Counted from the stretch's first letter, positions 1-6,794 are shown. The stretch is DNA of 10,214 nucleotides from an uncultured Helicobacteraceae bacterium (GCA_934728205.1 CAKVEH010000035.1:1-10214); one strand, 5' to 3'. A program made the numbers and translations. Notes: generated by a model from the sequence alone, not told the origin.

Positions 1-39
1 GTTTCTATTAACATAAGTTTTAAGGACGCCAAAAAATGA
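1..39 (+). CDS. possible 3' tail of an upstream gene (partial)
   Basis: Frame 1 is open from the first base and ends at a TGA (37-39) that overlaps the gmk start codon as ATGA. That four-base overlap is typical of translationally coupled genes. The visible residues (VSINISFKDAKK) are too few to identify the product. The other two frames also close within the first 16 bases, so the upstream gene could end earlier instead. Low confidence. Confidence 0.3.
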   Translation, partial: VSINISFKDAKK

Positions 40-641
40 GTGCATTGCTTATCCTATCAGGTCCTAGTGGCTGTGGAAAAAGCACACTAAGTGCAGAGAT
101 TCTAGCAAAAATCCCTAATGCGTATTTTTCTATCTCTACCACCACGCGTGCCAAGCGCGGGAGTGAGCAAGATGGCGTGCATTATCATTTTGTGAGTGAG
201 GAGGAGTTTCTTACCCACATTAAAGAGGGCAAGTTTTTAGAATACGCACAAGTGCATAATAATTATTATGGCACTTCGTTATTGCCAATCACACAAGCAT
301 TAGAGCAAGGCAAGCTCGTGGTTTTTGATGTCGATGTGCAGGGACACACAAGTATTAAAAAACATTTTGGCAACGCAGTAAAAAGCGTGTTTATCACCAC
401 CAAAAACGCGGAGATTCTAAAATCTCGCCTGCAAATGCGTAACACCGATGATGAAGCAACCATAAAGCTAAGGCTCGCCCAAGCCCAAAGCGAAATGCAA
501 TATTTAGGTGAATTTGACTTTGTCATTATAAATGATGACATAAATGAAGCGAGGGAGGCTATTGTTTGTATTGCCAAAAGTTTGTTTTATGCAAATAGCG
601 ATAAAAATTCTAGCCTAGCAAAAAATTGGCATTATATTTAA
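36..641 (+). CDS. gmk: guanylate kinase
   Basis: This enzyme phosphorylates GMP (and dGMP) to GDP with ATP in the cytoplasm, feeding nucleotide synthesis. The 201-residue length is normal for the family. A Walker A loop, GPSGCGKST, lies at residues 9-17. The GMP-binding stretch follows, with S34, the TTR motif ending at R38, R41, and the DGVHYHF block around residues 46-52. The lid and C-terminal helical region (NTDDEATIKLRL) is also present. The start is supported by AAGGA about ten bases upstream. It is followed by tatA and argS, the same order as I recall for H. pylori HP0321-HP0319. The function call is secure. Confidence 0.96.
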   Translation: MSALLILSGPSGCGKSTLSAEILAKIPNAYFSISTTTRAKRGSEQDGVHYHFVSEEEFLTHIKEGKFLEYAQVHNNYYGTSLLPITQALEQGKLVVFDVDVQGHTSIKKHFGNAVKSVFITTKNAEILKSRLQMRNTDDEATIKLRLAQAQSEMQYLGEFDFVIINDDINEAREAIVCIAKSLFYANSDKNSSLAKNWHYI

Positions 642-648
642 GCCTTTT

Positions 649-657
649 TGCTATAAT
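649..657 (+). promoter_or_regulatory. extended -10 promoter candidate for tatA-argS
   Basis: TGCTATAAT is a perfect -10 hexamer (652-657) with the extended TGn element, preceded by a short T run, as is common for Helicobacter vegetative promoters with weak -35 boxes. Transcription would start near 664, about 24 bases before tatA. The -10 lies inside a short inverted repeat, TAAGCC (639-644) and GGCTTA (660-665). The promoter implies tatA-argS can be transcribed independently of gmk. Confidence 0.5.
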
Positions 658-687
658 ACGGCTTATTTAATGTAAGGAGAGTGAAAT

Positions 688-921
688 ATGGGACCAAGTC
701 CGTGGCAAATAATTGTTATTTTGGTGATTGTGTTGTTGCTTTTTGGCGGGAAAAAAATCCCAGAGTTAATGAAAGGCTTAGGTAGCGGGGTAAAGAACTT
801 TAAAAAAGCCATAAATGAAGATGACGATGAAGACAAAAAGCCAGAGAATCTACCAAAAGATGCCAACAAAGATATCACACGAACCAATGCCAATGAGCAA
901 AAATCAAGCACACAATCTTAA
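688..921 (+). CDS. tatA: Sec-independent protein translocase subunit TatA
   Basis: TatA oligomerises in the inner membrane to form the passage for folded proteins carrying twin-arginine signals; it works with TatB and TatC, which are not in this window. The 77-residue protein has a short N-terminal membrane helix at about residues 5-19. The conserved FG hinge is at 19-20, followed by an amphipathic helix ([20 protein letters not shown]) and then an acidic and hydrophilic tail with a DDDED cluster. Q7 near the membrane start is a polar residue typical of TatA. The ribosome site TAAGGAGA sits eight bases before the start. TatA is preferred over TatB because of the length and the [11 protein letters not shown] pattern. 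Confidence 0.92.
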   Translation: MGPSPWQIIVILVIVLLLFGGKKIPELMKGLGSGVKNFKKAINEDDDEDKKPENLPKDANKDITRTNANEQKSSTQS

Positions 922-938
922 CAAAACAATTTTTGCAA

Positions 939-2582
939 ATGCACAAACAGGTAAAATCGCTTTTAGAGAATCTCATAAACACTGAGATTCTCTCTCCGCT
1001 TAATATTCCACCCATTGATATTCCCATAGAGCGTCCTAAAAACAAGGATTTAGGGCATTTTGCTACGCCTGTGGCATTTGTGCTTACAAAAATCCTTAAA
1101 CAGCCGCCAAATGTCATTGCCAATGAAATTTGTCAAAAGCTCAACAAACACGAATATTTTAGTGAAGCTTCACAGCTTAATGGTTATATTAACCTTACTT
1201 TGAGCGCGAGCTTTTTAGATTCCCTATGTGCTAGCGCACTAGATGGAAAGTATTTCATTGCACAACCTCAAAACAACCAGCGCATTTTGCTTGAATATGT
1301 GAGTGCCAACCCAACGGGACCGCTCCATATAGGACACACAAGGGGTGCTGTCTTTGGCGATAGCTTAAAGCGCGTGGGAGAATTTTTGGGGTATGATATT
1401 GTTACAGAATACTATATCAACGATGCGGGTGCACAGATTACCAAACTCGGTCGCTCGGTGTTTATGGCACAAAATAATGATTATCCACAGGAATGGGAGG
1501 AGGATTGTTATAGAGGCGAGTATATACAAAATATCGCCAAAGAGGCGTTGGGTGCTTTTGGAGCACAGATTTTCACAGATTCTCACGACACTCAAGCAAT
1601 AGCCACCTTAAGTGCGTTTGCCAAAGATTTAATGCTTGTAGAAATTCAACAAAATTTAGCTGATTTGGGCATTAGCTTTGATAATTTTGTGAGCGAGAGG
1701 GCTATTTTTAGCCAATGGCAAGAAACACTGCAAATCTTGCAAAATAATGACGCCGTGTATGAAAATGAGGGCAAAATATGGCTTAAATCTAGCCAAAAGG
1801 GTGATGAAAGAGATAGAGTTATTGTGCGTGAAGATGGCGATCCAACTTATTTGGCTGGGGATATTGTTTATCATCGTGATAAATTTTTGCGAAAGTTTAA
1901 TAGTTATATTAACATTTGGGGTGCAGACCATCACGGCTACATCGCTCGCGTAAAGGCAAGTTTAGAGTTTTTAGGCTATGAGAGTAAAAAACTAGAGATT
2001 TTGCTTTCCCAAATGGTGAGTTTGCTAAAAAATGGCGCACCTTATAAAATGAGCAAACGCGCTGGCACTTATATTCTCGTGCGTGATGTAGTGGGTGAGA
2101 TTGGTGCGGATTGTTTGCGCTTTATTTTTCTTACTAAAAAGCCCGATACGCATTTAGAATTTGACATTCACACGCTAAGTCAGCAAGATTCCAACAATCC
2201 CGTTTTTTATATCAACTATGCAAATGCGAGAATCCACACGCTACTAGGAAAGTCAAATCTCACACAAGCACAAATCGCACAATCAAGCATTATAGAATTT
2301 TTAGGACAAAAGGACTGCACTATTGCTAAAGACGCCCAAAATCTACTTTTTTACGCATTAAGCATTCATCAAGTTATACAATCAAGCTTCGCACAAAGAG
2401 AAATGCAAAAAATTTGCGAATATTTACGCGAGCTCGCAAGCCTTTTGCATAGCTTTTATAACGCACACAGAATCCTAGATAACCCCCACCAAACCCCAAT
2501 TTTAAAAATTTTGCTTGCAGTTTCGCAATCTTTAAGTCTTGGGCTTTCTTTGCTTGGCATTCACGCAAAAACAAAAATGTAA
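939..2582 (+). CDS. argS: arginyl-tRNA synthetase
   Basis: This class I synthetase charges tRNA-Arg with arginine in the cytoplasm. From the ATG at 939 the protein is 547 residues. It begins with the ArgS N-terminal domain (GHFATPVAF, then a GYINLTL segment). The catalytic fold carries NPTGPLHIGHTRGA with HIGH at about 130-133 and a clear KMSKR loop (PYKMSKRAG) at about 370-374. The C-terminal anticodon-binding helical domain contains a FYINYANARIHTLL stretch. A TTG at 933 in the same frame would add two residues. The ATG is preferred because the protein then begins MHKQVKS, matching my memory of H. pylori ArgS starting MH. No clear Shine-Dalgarno is seen in the 17 bases after tatA. Confidence 0.95.
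   Translation: MHKQVKSLLENLINTEILSPLNIPPIDIPIERPKNKDLGHFATPVAFVLTKILKQPPNVIANEICQKLNKHEYFSEASQLNGYINLTLSASFLDSLCASALDGKYFIAQPQNNQRILLEYVSANPTGPLHIGHTRGAVFGDSLKRVGEFLGYDIVTEYYINDAGAQITKLGRSVFMAQNNDYPQEWEEDCYRGEYIQNIAKEALGAFGAQIFTDSHDTQAIATLSAFAKDLMLVEIQQNLADLGISFDNFVSERAIFSQWQETLQILQNNDAVYENEGKIWLKSSQKGDERDRVIVREDGDPTYLAGDIVYHRDKFLRKFNSYINIWGADHHGYIARVKASLEFLGYESKKLEILLSQMVSLLKNGAPYKMSKRAGTYILVRDVVGEIGADCLRFIFLTKKPDTHLEFDIHTLSQQDSNNPVFYINYANARIHTLLGKSNLTQAQIAQSSIIEFLGQKDCTIAKDAQNLLFYALSIHQVIQSSFAQREMQKICEYLRELASLLHSFYNAHRILDNPHQTPILKILLAVSQSLSLGLSLLGIHAKTKM
965..993 (+). repeat. 11-bp inverted repeat inside the start of argS
   Basis: AGAGAATCTCA (965-975) pairs perfectly with TGAGATTCTCT (983-993) around a seven-base loop. 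It begins 26 bases after the argS start codon and encodes the LENLINTEIL region. Each arm contains one copy of the 7-mer AGATTCT, in opposite orientation. It could form an mRNA hairpin near the start or be an inverted pair of a genome-wide motif. Pairing is seen directly; function is unknown. Confidence 0.6.
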
Positions 2583-2606
2583 TTTATCTCCCACCAAAGC
2601 AACACA

Positions 2607-3353
2607 ATGACTGATACAACGCCATACCCTAAAAAATTGGTTTTTAGAGATTCTTTTTATGCGAGTTTGCCTATTATGATTGGGTATTTATTGCTTGGTG
2701 GGGCGTTTGGTGTGTTGCTTGGAAATGCTGGATACAGCGTTTTACACGCATTTATTATGGGCGTGTGTATTTATGCCGGTCTTATGCAGTTTGTCGCAGT
2801 TTCTTTGCTCGCACAAGGACTTGATTTTATTGCTTTGGTGGTGCTTGCTTTAGTGATAAATGCGCGCCATATTTTTTATGGCATTAGTATGCTTCATAGA
2901 TTCCAAGATTATGCTAAGGCACGAAAGTTTTATATGATTTTTTCTCTCACCGATGAAACTTTCGCGCTTATAAATGTAAAAACACACCCACACAATCAAC
3001 CACTTTTTATGTTTTATATTTCCGCACTTAATCAATTTTATTGGGTGGTCGGTGGTTGCTTGGGGGCATTGCTTGCTAAGAGCATTCAAGCGCAAGGCTT
3101 TAGCACACAGGGCATTGAATTTGTGATGAACGCCATTTTTATTGTGATTTTTTTAGAACAATGCAAGAAAAACGCAACATTAGCTCTTATTGGTGCTGGG
3201 ATTGGGATTGTGAGTTTGGCTATTTTTGGGGCAGATTTTTTGTTGTATGCGATGGCCCTTTGTGTGGTGTTTTTTGCGTTAAGCAAGCCCATTTTTACAC
3301 CTAAAAGCACAGATTCTTATGCAAGCACCAAAAAGGATATTTGCAATGATTAG
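2607..3353 (+). CDS. azlC: AzlC family branched-chain amino acid exporter, large subunit
   Basis: AzlC is a polytopic inner-membrane protein that, with AzlD, is thought to export branched-chain or related amino acids. The 248-residue sequence is highly hydrophobic. It shows AzlC family signatures: a GYLLLGGAFG membrane segment near residues 22-36, YAGLMQF near 57-63, and NARHIFYG around 86-93. A hydrophilic loop with HRFQDYAKARKF and SLTDETFAL follows. The C-terminus has several more membrane helices and a polar tail. It starts 24 bases after argS with no strong ribosome site, so it may depend on readthrough or coupling. Its end overlaps azlD by eight bases. Substrate specificity cannot be read from the sequence. 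Confidence 0.88.
   Translation: MTDTTPYPKKLVFRDSFYASLPIMIGYLLLGGAFGVLLGNAGYSVLHAFIMGVCIYAGLMQFVAVSLLAQGLDFIALVVLALVINARHIFYGISMLHRFQDYAKARKFYMIFSLTDETFALINVKTHPHNQPLFMFYISALNQFYWVVGGCLGALLAKSIQAQGFSTQGIEFVMNAIFIVIFLEQCKKNATLALIGAGIGIVSLAIFGADFLLYAMALCVVFFALSKPIFTPKSTDSYASTKKDICND
3334..3337 (+). promoter_or_regulatory. ribosome binding site that decides the azlD start
   Basis: AGGA within AAAAGGAT lies eight bases before the ATG at 3346. An earlier in-frame ATG at 3319 would place this site inside the gene and has no ribosome site of its own. The downstream start is therefore preferred. Confidence 0.6.
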
Positions 3354-3678
3354 TGGCTTTGATTTTGCCATATTTGTTTTGGCATTGACGCTTGGGACAT
3401 TTGCGACACGCGCATTGCCATTTGTGCTTTTTGCCAAGAAGATTCCGCATTTTATTACTTATCTTGGCAAGGTTGCACCTAGTGCGAGTATGGGAATCTT
3501 GCTGGTATATTGCTACAAGGATATTTCTTTATCGACTTTGCCACTTAATGAAATACTTGCAAGCCTTGCGGTGGTGATAATGTATTTATGTATTCGTATA
3601 GAATTTATTGCTATTGCGCTAGGCACGGGATTGTTTATGTTTTTGACACAAAGTCAAATTTTATCTCACCTTTACTAA
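3346..3678 (+). CDS. azlD: AzlD family branched-chain amino acid exporter, small subunit
   Basis: AzlD is the small membrane partner of AzlC. From the ATG at 3346 the protein is 110 residues, close to the usual 100-110. Its N-terminus MISGFDF leads straight into the first membrane helix. Family features are visible: the TLGTFATRALPF motif near residues 16-27, then the short helix and KVAPSASMGILLVY segment, followed by two further hydrophobic stretches. The start overlaps the last eight bases of azlC in a different frame, a sign of translational coupling and equal production. An ATG at 3319 in the same frame is less likely, because the extra nine residues are polar and unlike AzlD. Confidence 0.87.
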   Translation: MISGFDFAIFVLALTLGTFATRALPFVLFAKKIPHFITYLGKVAPSASMGILLVYCYKDISLSTLPLNEILASLAVVIMYLCIRIEFIAIALGTGLFMFLTQSQILSHLY

Positions 3679-3713
3679 ACATTTAAACAAACACTATAAA
3701 CTAGCCACGCGAT

Positions 3714-3719
3714 TATAAT
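3714..3719 (+). promoter_or_regulatory. -10 promoter candidate for the thioredoxin-sirtuin pair
   Basis: TATAAT is a perfect -10 hexamer in the 61-base gap after azlD. Transcription would start near 3726, leaving a very short leader that just includes the AAAGGA ribosome site (3727-3732). No -35 box is evident, which is common in this group. No hairpin terminator for the azl genes is visible in the gap. Confidence 0.4.
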
Positions 3720-3739
3720 TTATCACAAAGGATTACAAT

Positions 3740-4051
3740 ATGGTTGAACAAATAAATGCAACGCAATATGAAATGGTTATTCAAAAAGATTCTTGCTTGG
3801 TGGTGCTTGGGGCTTCTTGGTGTCCAGATTGTCGCAAAATCGAGCCAATTTTAGAAGAATTAAGCAAAGAATACAAAGACAAGACACAAATTTATCATAT
3901 CTCTATCGATAGGGAATCAAGCCTAAAAGATGCGCTAGGTGTGCGTAGAATACCGACACTTATCGGGTATAAAAACGGGCAAGAAATAGAACGACTTATT
4001 GAGCCAGATTCAAAACAAAAAATCCAAACACTTCTCAACCAAGTGCTTTAA
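3740..4051 (+). CDS. thioredoxin-like protein with WCPDC active site
   Basis: This small cytoplasmic thiol-disulfide protein has the thioredoxin fold. At 103 residues it is a complete single domain with no signal peptide. The redox motif is W27-C28-P29-D30-C31 rather than the classic WCGPC. The cis-proline loop RRIPTL is present with P72, and the central strand IYHISIDRE precedes it. AAAGGA eight bases upstream supports the start. A CPDC motif is known in TRP14-type thioredoxin-related proteins, which have a narrower substrate range than thioredoxin; whether this protein behaves similarly is inference. It is probably co-transcribed with the SIR2-type deacylase 18 bases downstream. It should not be taken as the main TrxA. 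Confidence 0.85.
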   Translation: MVEQINATQYEMVIQKDSCLVVLGASWCPDCRKIEPILEELSKEYKDKTQIYHISIDRESSLKDALGVRRIPTLIGYKNGQEIERLIEPDSKQKIQTLLNQVL

Positions 4052-4069
4052 TGCTTACATAGAATCTGT

Positions 4070-4822
4070 ATGCCAAAATTAGTAGTTTTTAGCGGGGCTG
4101 GGCTAAGTGCGCCATCAGGCGTAGCGACATTTCGAGATAGCAATGGATTGTGGGCGAATTATAACCCGATGGAAGTGTGCAATTTCCAAAATTGGGAGAA
4201 AAACTTCGCGCTTGTGCATAATTTTTATAATTTACGCCGAGCTGAGCTCAAAAAGGTCGCTCCAAATAGAATGCACCAATATCTCGCCACCTTGCCACAA
4301 ACACTCAACACACAAAAATCAAATAAAGAGCGCAGTGAGCGCGTAGAAGTGATATATCTTACACAAAATGTCGATGATTTGCTAGAGCGTGCAGGGGCAA
4401 AAGATGTGGTGCATTTGCACGGAGAGCTTACAAAGCTTGTTTGTCCGCGCTGTGAGAATGTTATTAGCATTGGTTATGAAGCGTATGATTCCGAGCCTTG
4501 CGTGCAGTGTGGCTATGAGAAAATAAAGCCCAAAATTGTATTTTTCTACGAGCAAGCTCCGTTGTATGCGATAATGTATGAGGTTTTTGCTTCTTTAAGA
4601 GAGTGTGATTGTGTGCTGGTGGTTGGCACAAGCGGGAGCGTGATAGATATTAGCAGCCTGCTCGCGCTAAACCCTCGCATTGGCAAGAAGATTCTAAACA
4701 ATCTTGAGCAATCTCAAAGTATCGATGAGCGCGTATTTGATGAGGTCATTTATGAGAGCGCAACTGATGTCATACAGCGCGTAGATTCCATACTTAATGG
4801 CTTTTTTGCCCCGCATTTATGA
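4070..4822 (+). CDS. cobB: SIR2 family NAD-dependent protein deacylase (CobB-like)
   Basis: Sirtuins remove acyl groups from lysines using NAD+, giving nicotinamide and O-acyl-ADP-ribose. The 250-residue protein has the full set of core motifs. GAGLSAPSGVATFRD (9-23) binds NAD. TQNVDDLLERAG (98-109) leads to the catalytic histidine in HLHGE (H117). Two cysteine pairs, C125/C128 and C144/C147, form the zinc site. Y53 and R56 (FYNLRR) match the Tyr-x-x-Arg pair of class III sirtuins such as E. coli CobB and SIRT5, which favour acidic acyl groups such as succinyl. The usual WFGE and GTSLxV motifs read FFYE (158-161) and GTSGSV (186-191), and a charged insert lies near residues 79-91. No strong ribosome site is seen. 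The stop codon is two bases from the convergent gltX end. Confidence 0.9.
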   Translation: MPKLVVFSGAGLSAPSGVATFRDSNGLWANYNPMEVCNFQNWEKNFALVHNFYNLRRAELKKVAPNRMHQYLATLPQTLNTQKSNKERSERVEVIYLTQNVDDLLERAGAKDVVHLHGELTKLVCPRCENVISIGYEAYDSEPCVQCGYEKIKPKIVFFYEQAPLYAIMYEVFASLRECDCVLVVGTSGSVIDISSLLALNPRIGKKILNNLEQSQSIDERVFDEVIYESATDVIQRVDSILNGFFAPHL

Positions 4823-4824
4823 GG

Positions 4825-6156
4825 CTAGTTTTTGGACTTTATGCGTATAATATCGCGTAAGAAAAGTCGTAAAAATGGATAAATTTCATTTAGCTCCAAA
4901 CCCTGTGCCCTGCCTGTTAGCAAGATTCTAAGTGGTTTGAAAAACATTTTGCCACTAAGCTTGCTGCGCGACATCAACTCTTTTTTTAGCCCTTCGTAGT
5001 CATTTAATGCGCTGTGATGAGAATCCATAAGCACGCAAAAGCATTCATAAAGAATCTGTGCTTGCGCGCTAAAATCCTGCTCCTCATAAGTGGCGTAAAT
5101 ATCTTTTGCGTTAAAGATTAAGTCAATTTTTTCACGCACTTCATTAAGCGTGCTTGCTTCTTGGAGATGAAGTTTTGCTAATCCCCCGATACTTGGGTCT
5201 TTAGATTCTAAAAGTAGGGCAAATTCTTGCTCGTTAAGCAACTTTAAATGTTCTCTATTGATAAAGCGCAAACGCGCTAAATCAAACTTCACAGGCGATT
5301 TAGCAATTTTATTTATATCAAACCATTCTATCGCTTCATCGAGGGTAAAAATTTCCTTTGGTGTGTTGTTTCCCATTGCCACAAGATAGTTGATAATCGC
5401 CTTTGGTAAAAAGCCCTGCTCCAAAAGCCAGCTCACACTAGAAGCACTATCGCGCTTGCTCATTTTACTCCCGCCCTCACCCAAAATAATAGGCAAATGC
5501 GCGTATTTGATGTCTTTGGGATAATCTAAGTTTTTGTGGATAAGAATCTGTTTTGGCGTGTTGCTGGTGTGGTCTTCCCCACGAATGATAAAGCTAATAT
5601 CATAGAGCATATCATCAACCGCACACGCAAAATTATAAGTAGGAATCTTATCTTGCTTGATAATCACAAAGCTATCAATCTCTTGGGCACTAAAATGCAA
5701 TTCCCCCTTAATGCAATCTTTAAAAATAATATCATTTTTTGCACCTCTTAGTCGTATCACAGGGTTTGGATTGGAATCTTTTTGTTCATTTGCCCACGCT
5801 TCATCATAGCGAAATGCCCTTTTTTGCGCGATAAACTCTTTGCGCTTTTTGTCTAAAAACTCTGGAGTGCAATAACAATAAAATGCCAAATCTTTAGCGA
5901 TAAGATATTCCGCGATTTTCAAATGATGTGGGAAGTTGTCGCTTTGATAAACGAGTTTGTCCCACAGCAAACCAAAGAGATTGAGTAGAGCTAAAAGATC
6001 TTTGTCTTTGCCATCTATGTTTCTTGCTGTGTCGGTGTCTTCTATGCGGATTAAAAATGGTTCTTTGCTTTGTTTGGCGATAATGTAATTAAAAATGGCA
6101 GCACGCAAGTTGCCAATGTGCATATCGCCTGTGGGCGATGGCGCAAATCGAAGCAT
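4825..6156 (-). CDS. gltX: glutamyl-tRNA synthetase, GluRS2 type
   Basis: This class I synthetase attaches glutamate to tRNA. The 443-residue protein starts RFAPSPTGDMHIGN with the HIGH-box equivalent HIGN at 13-16. It has RIEDTD (37-42), the FACAVDDMLYDISFIIRGEDH block near 177-196, and KMSKR at 231-235. From memory it is closer to H. pylori GluRS2 (HP0643, about 439 residues) than to GluRS1. GluRS2 is known to charge tRNA-Gln with glutamate for later amidation by GatCAB; assigning that activity here is inference. C94 and C96 (YCYC) are present, but the rest of the zinc site seen in some GluRS is not evident. The ATG overlaps the upstream stop as TAATG and has no ribosome site, so translation is probably coupled to the co-chaperone gene. 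Confidence 0.93.
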   Translation of the reverse strand: MLRFAPSPTGDMHIGNLRAAIFNYIIAKQSKEPFLIRIEDTDTARNIDGKDKDLLALLNLFGLLWDKLVYQSDNFPHHLKIAEYLIAKDLAFYCYCTPEFLDKKRKEFIAQKRAFRYDEAWANEQKDSNPNPVIRLRGAKNDIIFKDCIKGELHFSAQEIDSFVIIKQDKIPTYNFACAVDDMLYDISFIIRGEDHTSNTPKQILIHKNLDYPKDIKYAHLPIILGEGGSKMSKRDSASSVSWLLEQGFLPKAIINYLVAMGNNTPKEIFTLDEAIEWFDINKIAKSPVKFDLARLRFINREHLKLLNEQEFALLLESKDPSIGGLAKLHLQEASTLNEVREKIDLIFNAKDIYATYEEQDFSAQAQILYECFCVLMDSHHSALNDYEGLKKELMSRSKLSGKMFFKPLRILLTGRAQGLELNEIYPFLRLFLRDIIRIKSKN

Positions 6157-6671
6157 TATGATTTAAAAAGGCGCGATAAATCCGCACTGCTAACTTGCTC
6201 AAACCGCGCATCATCGCCACCACTAAGCAGAGCGTTAGAGAGCAATGAAAGCAACTCATTAGATTCTTGTTTTTTGTCTTTTATATACGCATTCATAGAA
6301 GCGATGTCTTTTGCTTTGAGTGGGTTTTCAAAGCATATTTCGTGCAACTCTCCATTGATTTTGGAACTAAAGTTGGTTTCAAAAATCGGCATACCCAAAA
6401 ATGCGCTTGCATTGATAATATTTTGCACTTGGATAAACACAGTGCTTTTTGCGTGGATATAGGCTGGGTCAGATTCTTTAGTTTGCAAAGAATCTAGCCT
6501 AGCAAGCTCGCGTTCAATCTTGCTAAGGGCGACATTTCCAAGTTGCAACACCCCGATAAATTCGTTAAGACCTTTGCTGTCTTGGTTAAATTGCTTAATG
6601 GCATTTTGCGTGGTGCTCTTTTGGTTGCTATGGGCAAATCCTTGTATTGTTTGTGTGTTGAGATGTTCCAT
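6156..6671 (-). CDS. HP1076-like flagellin/FliS co-chaperone
   Basis: The predicted protein has 171 residues, no signal peptide and no membrane segment. It is rich in helix-forming residues, with segments such as LGNVALSKIERELARLDSL and FIQVQNIINASAFLGM that resemble flagellin D1-type helices. Its length and its place directly divergent from csd4 match H. pylori HP1076, a co-chaperone that binds FliS, the flagellin export chaperone. The assignment therefore rests on length, synteny and character rather than on an alignment. AGGAG nine bases upstream supports the start. A sigma-54 type promoter (6706-6725) lies about 35 bases upstream, fitting control with the hook and basal-body genes; I recall HP1076 belonging to the RpoN regulon. 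Its TAA overlaps the gltX start by one base. Confidence 0.65.
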   Translation of the reverse strand: MEHLNTQTIQGFAHSNQKSTTQNAIKQFNQDSKGLNEFIGVLQLGNVALSKIERELARLDSLQTKESDPAYIHAKSTVFIQVQNIINASAFLGMPIFETNFSSKINGELHEICFENPLKAKDIASMNAYIKDKKQESNELLSLLSNALLSGGDDARFEQVSSADLSRLFKS

Positions 6672-6705
6672 TTGGGCTAACTCCTAAAGATAAACTTGTT
6701 TGACT

Positions 6706-6725
6706 CAAAGCATATTTTATTCCTA
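6706..6725 (-). promoter_or_regulatory. sigma-54 (RpoN) promoter candidate
   Basis: On the minus strand the sequence reads TAGGAATAAAATATGCTTTG. It has the invariant GG (6723-6722), exactly ten bases, then GC (6711-6710), the -24/-12 spacing of RpoN promoters. The surrounding bases resemble the Helicobacter form with GGAA upstream and TGCTT downstream. Transcription would start near 6698, about 27 bases before the co-chaperone ATG and just upstream of its AGGAG ribosome site. In Helicobacter this class is activated by FlgR. Confidence 0.65.
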
Positions 6726-6730
6726 AAATG

Positions 6731-6751
6731 CCAAAAACTAAGCGGTTTTGG
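6731..6751. repeat. short inverted repeat between divergent promoters
   Basis: CCAAAA (6731-6736) pairs with TTTTGG (6746-6751). An alternative pairing reaches seven base pairs with one bulged A. It lies between the sigma-54 promoter and the csd4 -10 box. It could be an operator or chance in A/T-rich DNA. No T run follows that would make a convincing terminator. Confidence 0.25.
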
Positions 6752-6794
6752 TTTGATAAATGTGTGGTGTTTAGCAAAGATTGTTGTGTTTTTG

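Noticed and set aside
933..938. TTG start for argS adding two residues
   Set aside because: The ATG at 939 gives an N-terminus MHKQVKS like that recalled for H. pylori ArgS, and neither start has a better ribosome site.
3319..3345. Earlier ATG start for azlD
   Set aside because: AAAGGA lies after this ATG and before the one at 3346; the extra residues are polar and unlike the AzlD N-terminus.
3694..3699. TATAAA as a -10 box before the thioredoxin gene
   Set aside because: The perfect TATAAT at 3714-3719 lies closer to the gene; both remain weakly supported without -35 boxes.
4331..4345. GAGCGC repeated around AGT in the sirtuin gene
   Set aside because: Only two short copies inside a charged coding insert; likely codon-level repetition.
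6070..6462. 130-codon plus-strand open frame
   Set aside because: It is antisense to gltX and the co-chaperone gene and begins inside the conserved synthetase N-terminus.
6720..6738. TTGGCA on the minus strand as a sigma-54 -24 element
   Set aside because: Ten bases after its GG there is AT, not GC; the GG at 6723-6722 has correct spacing.
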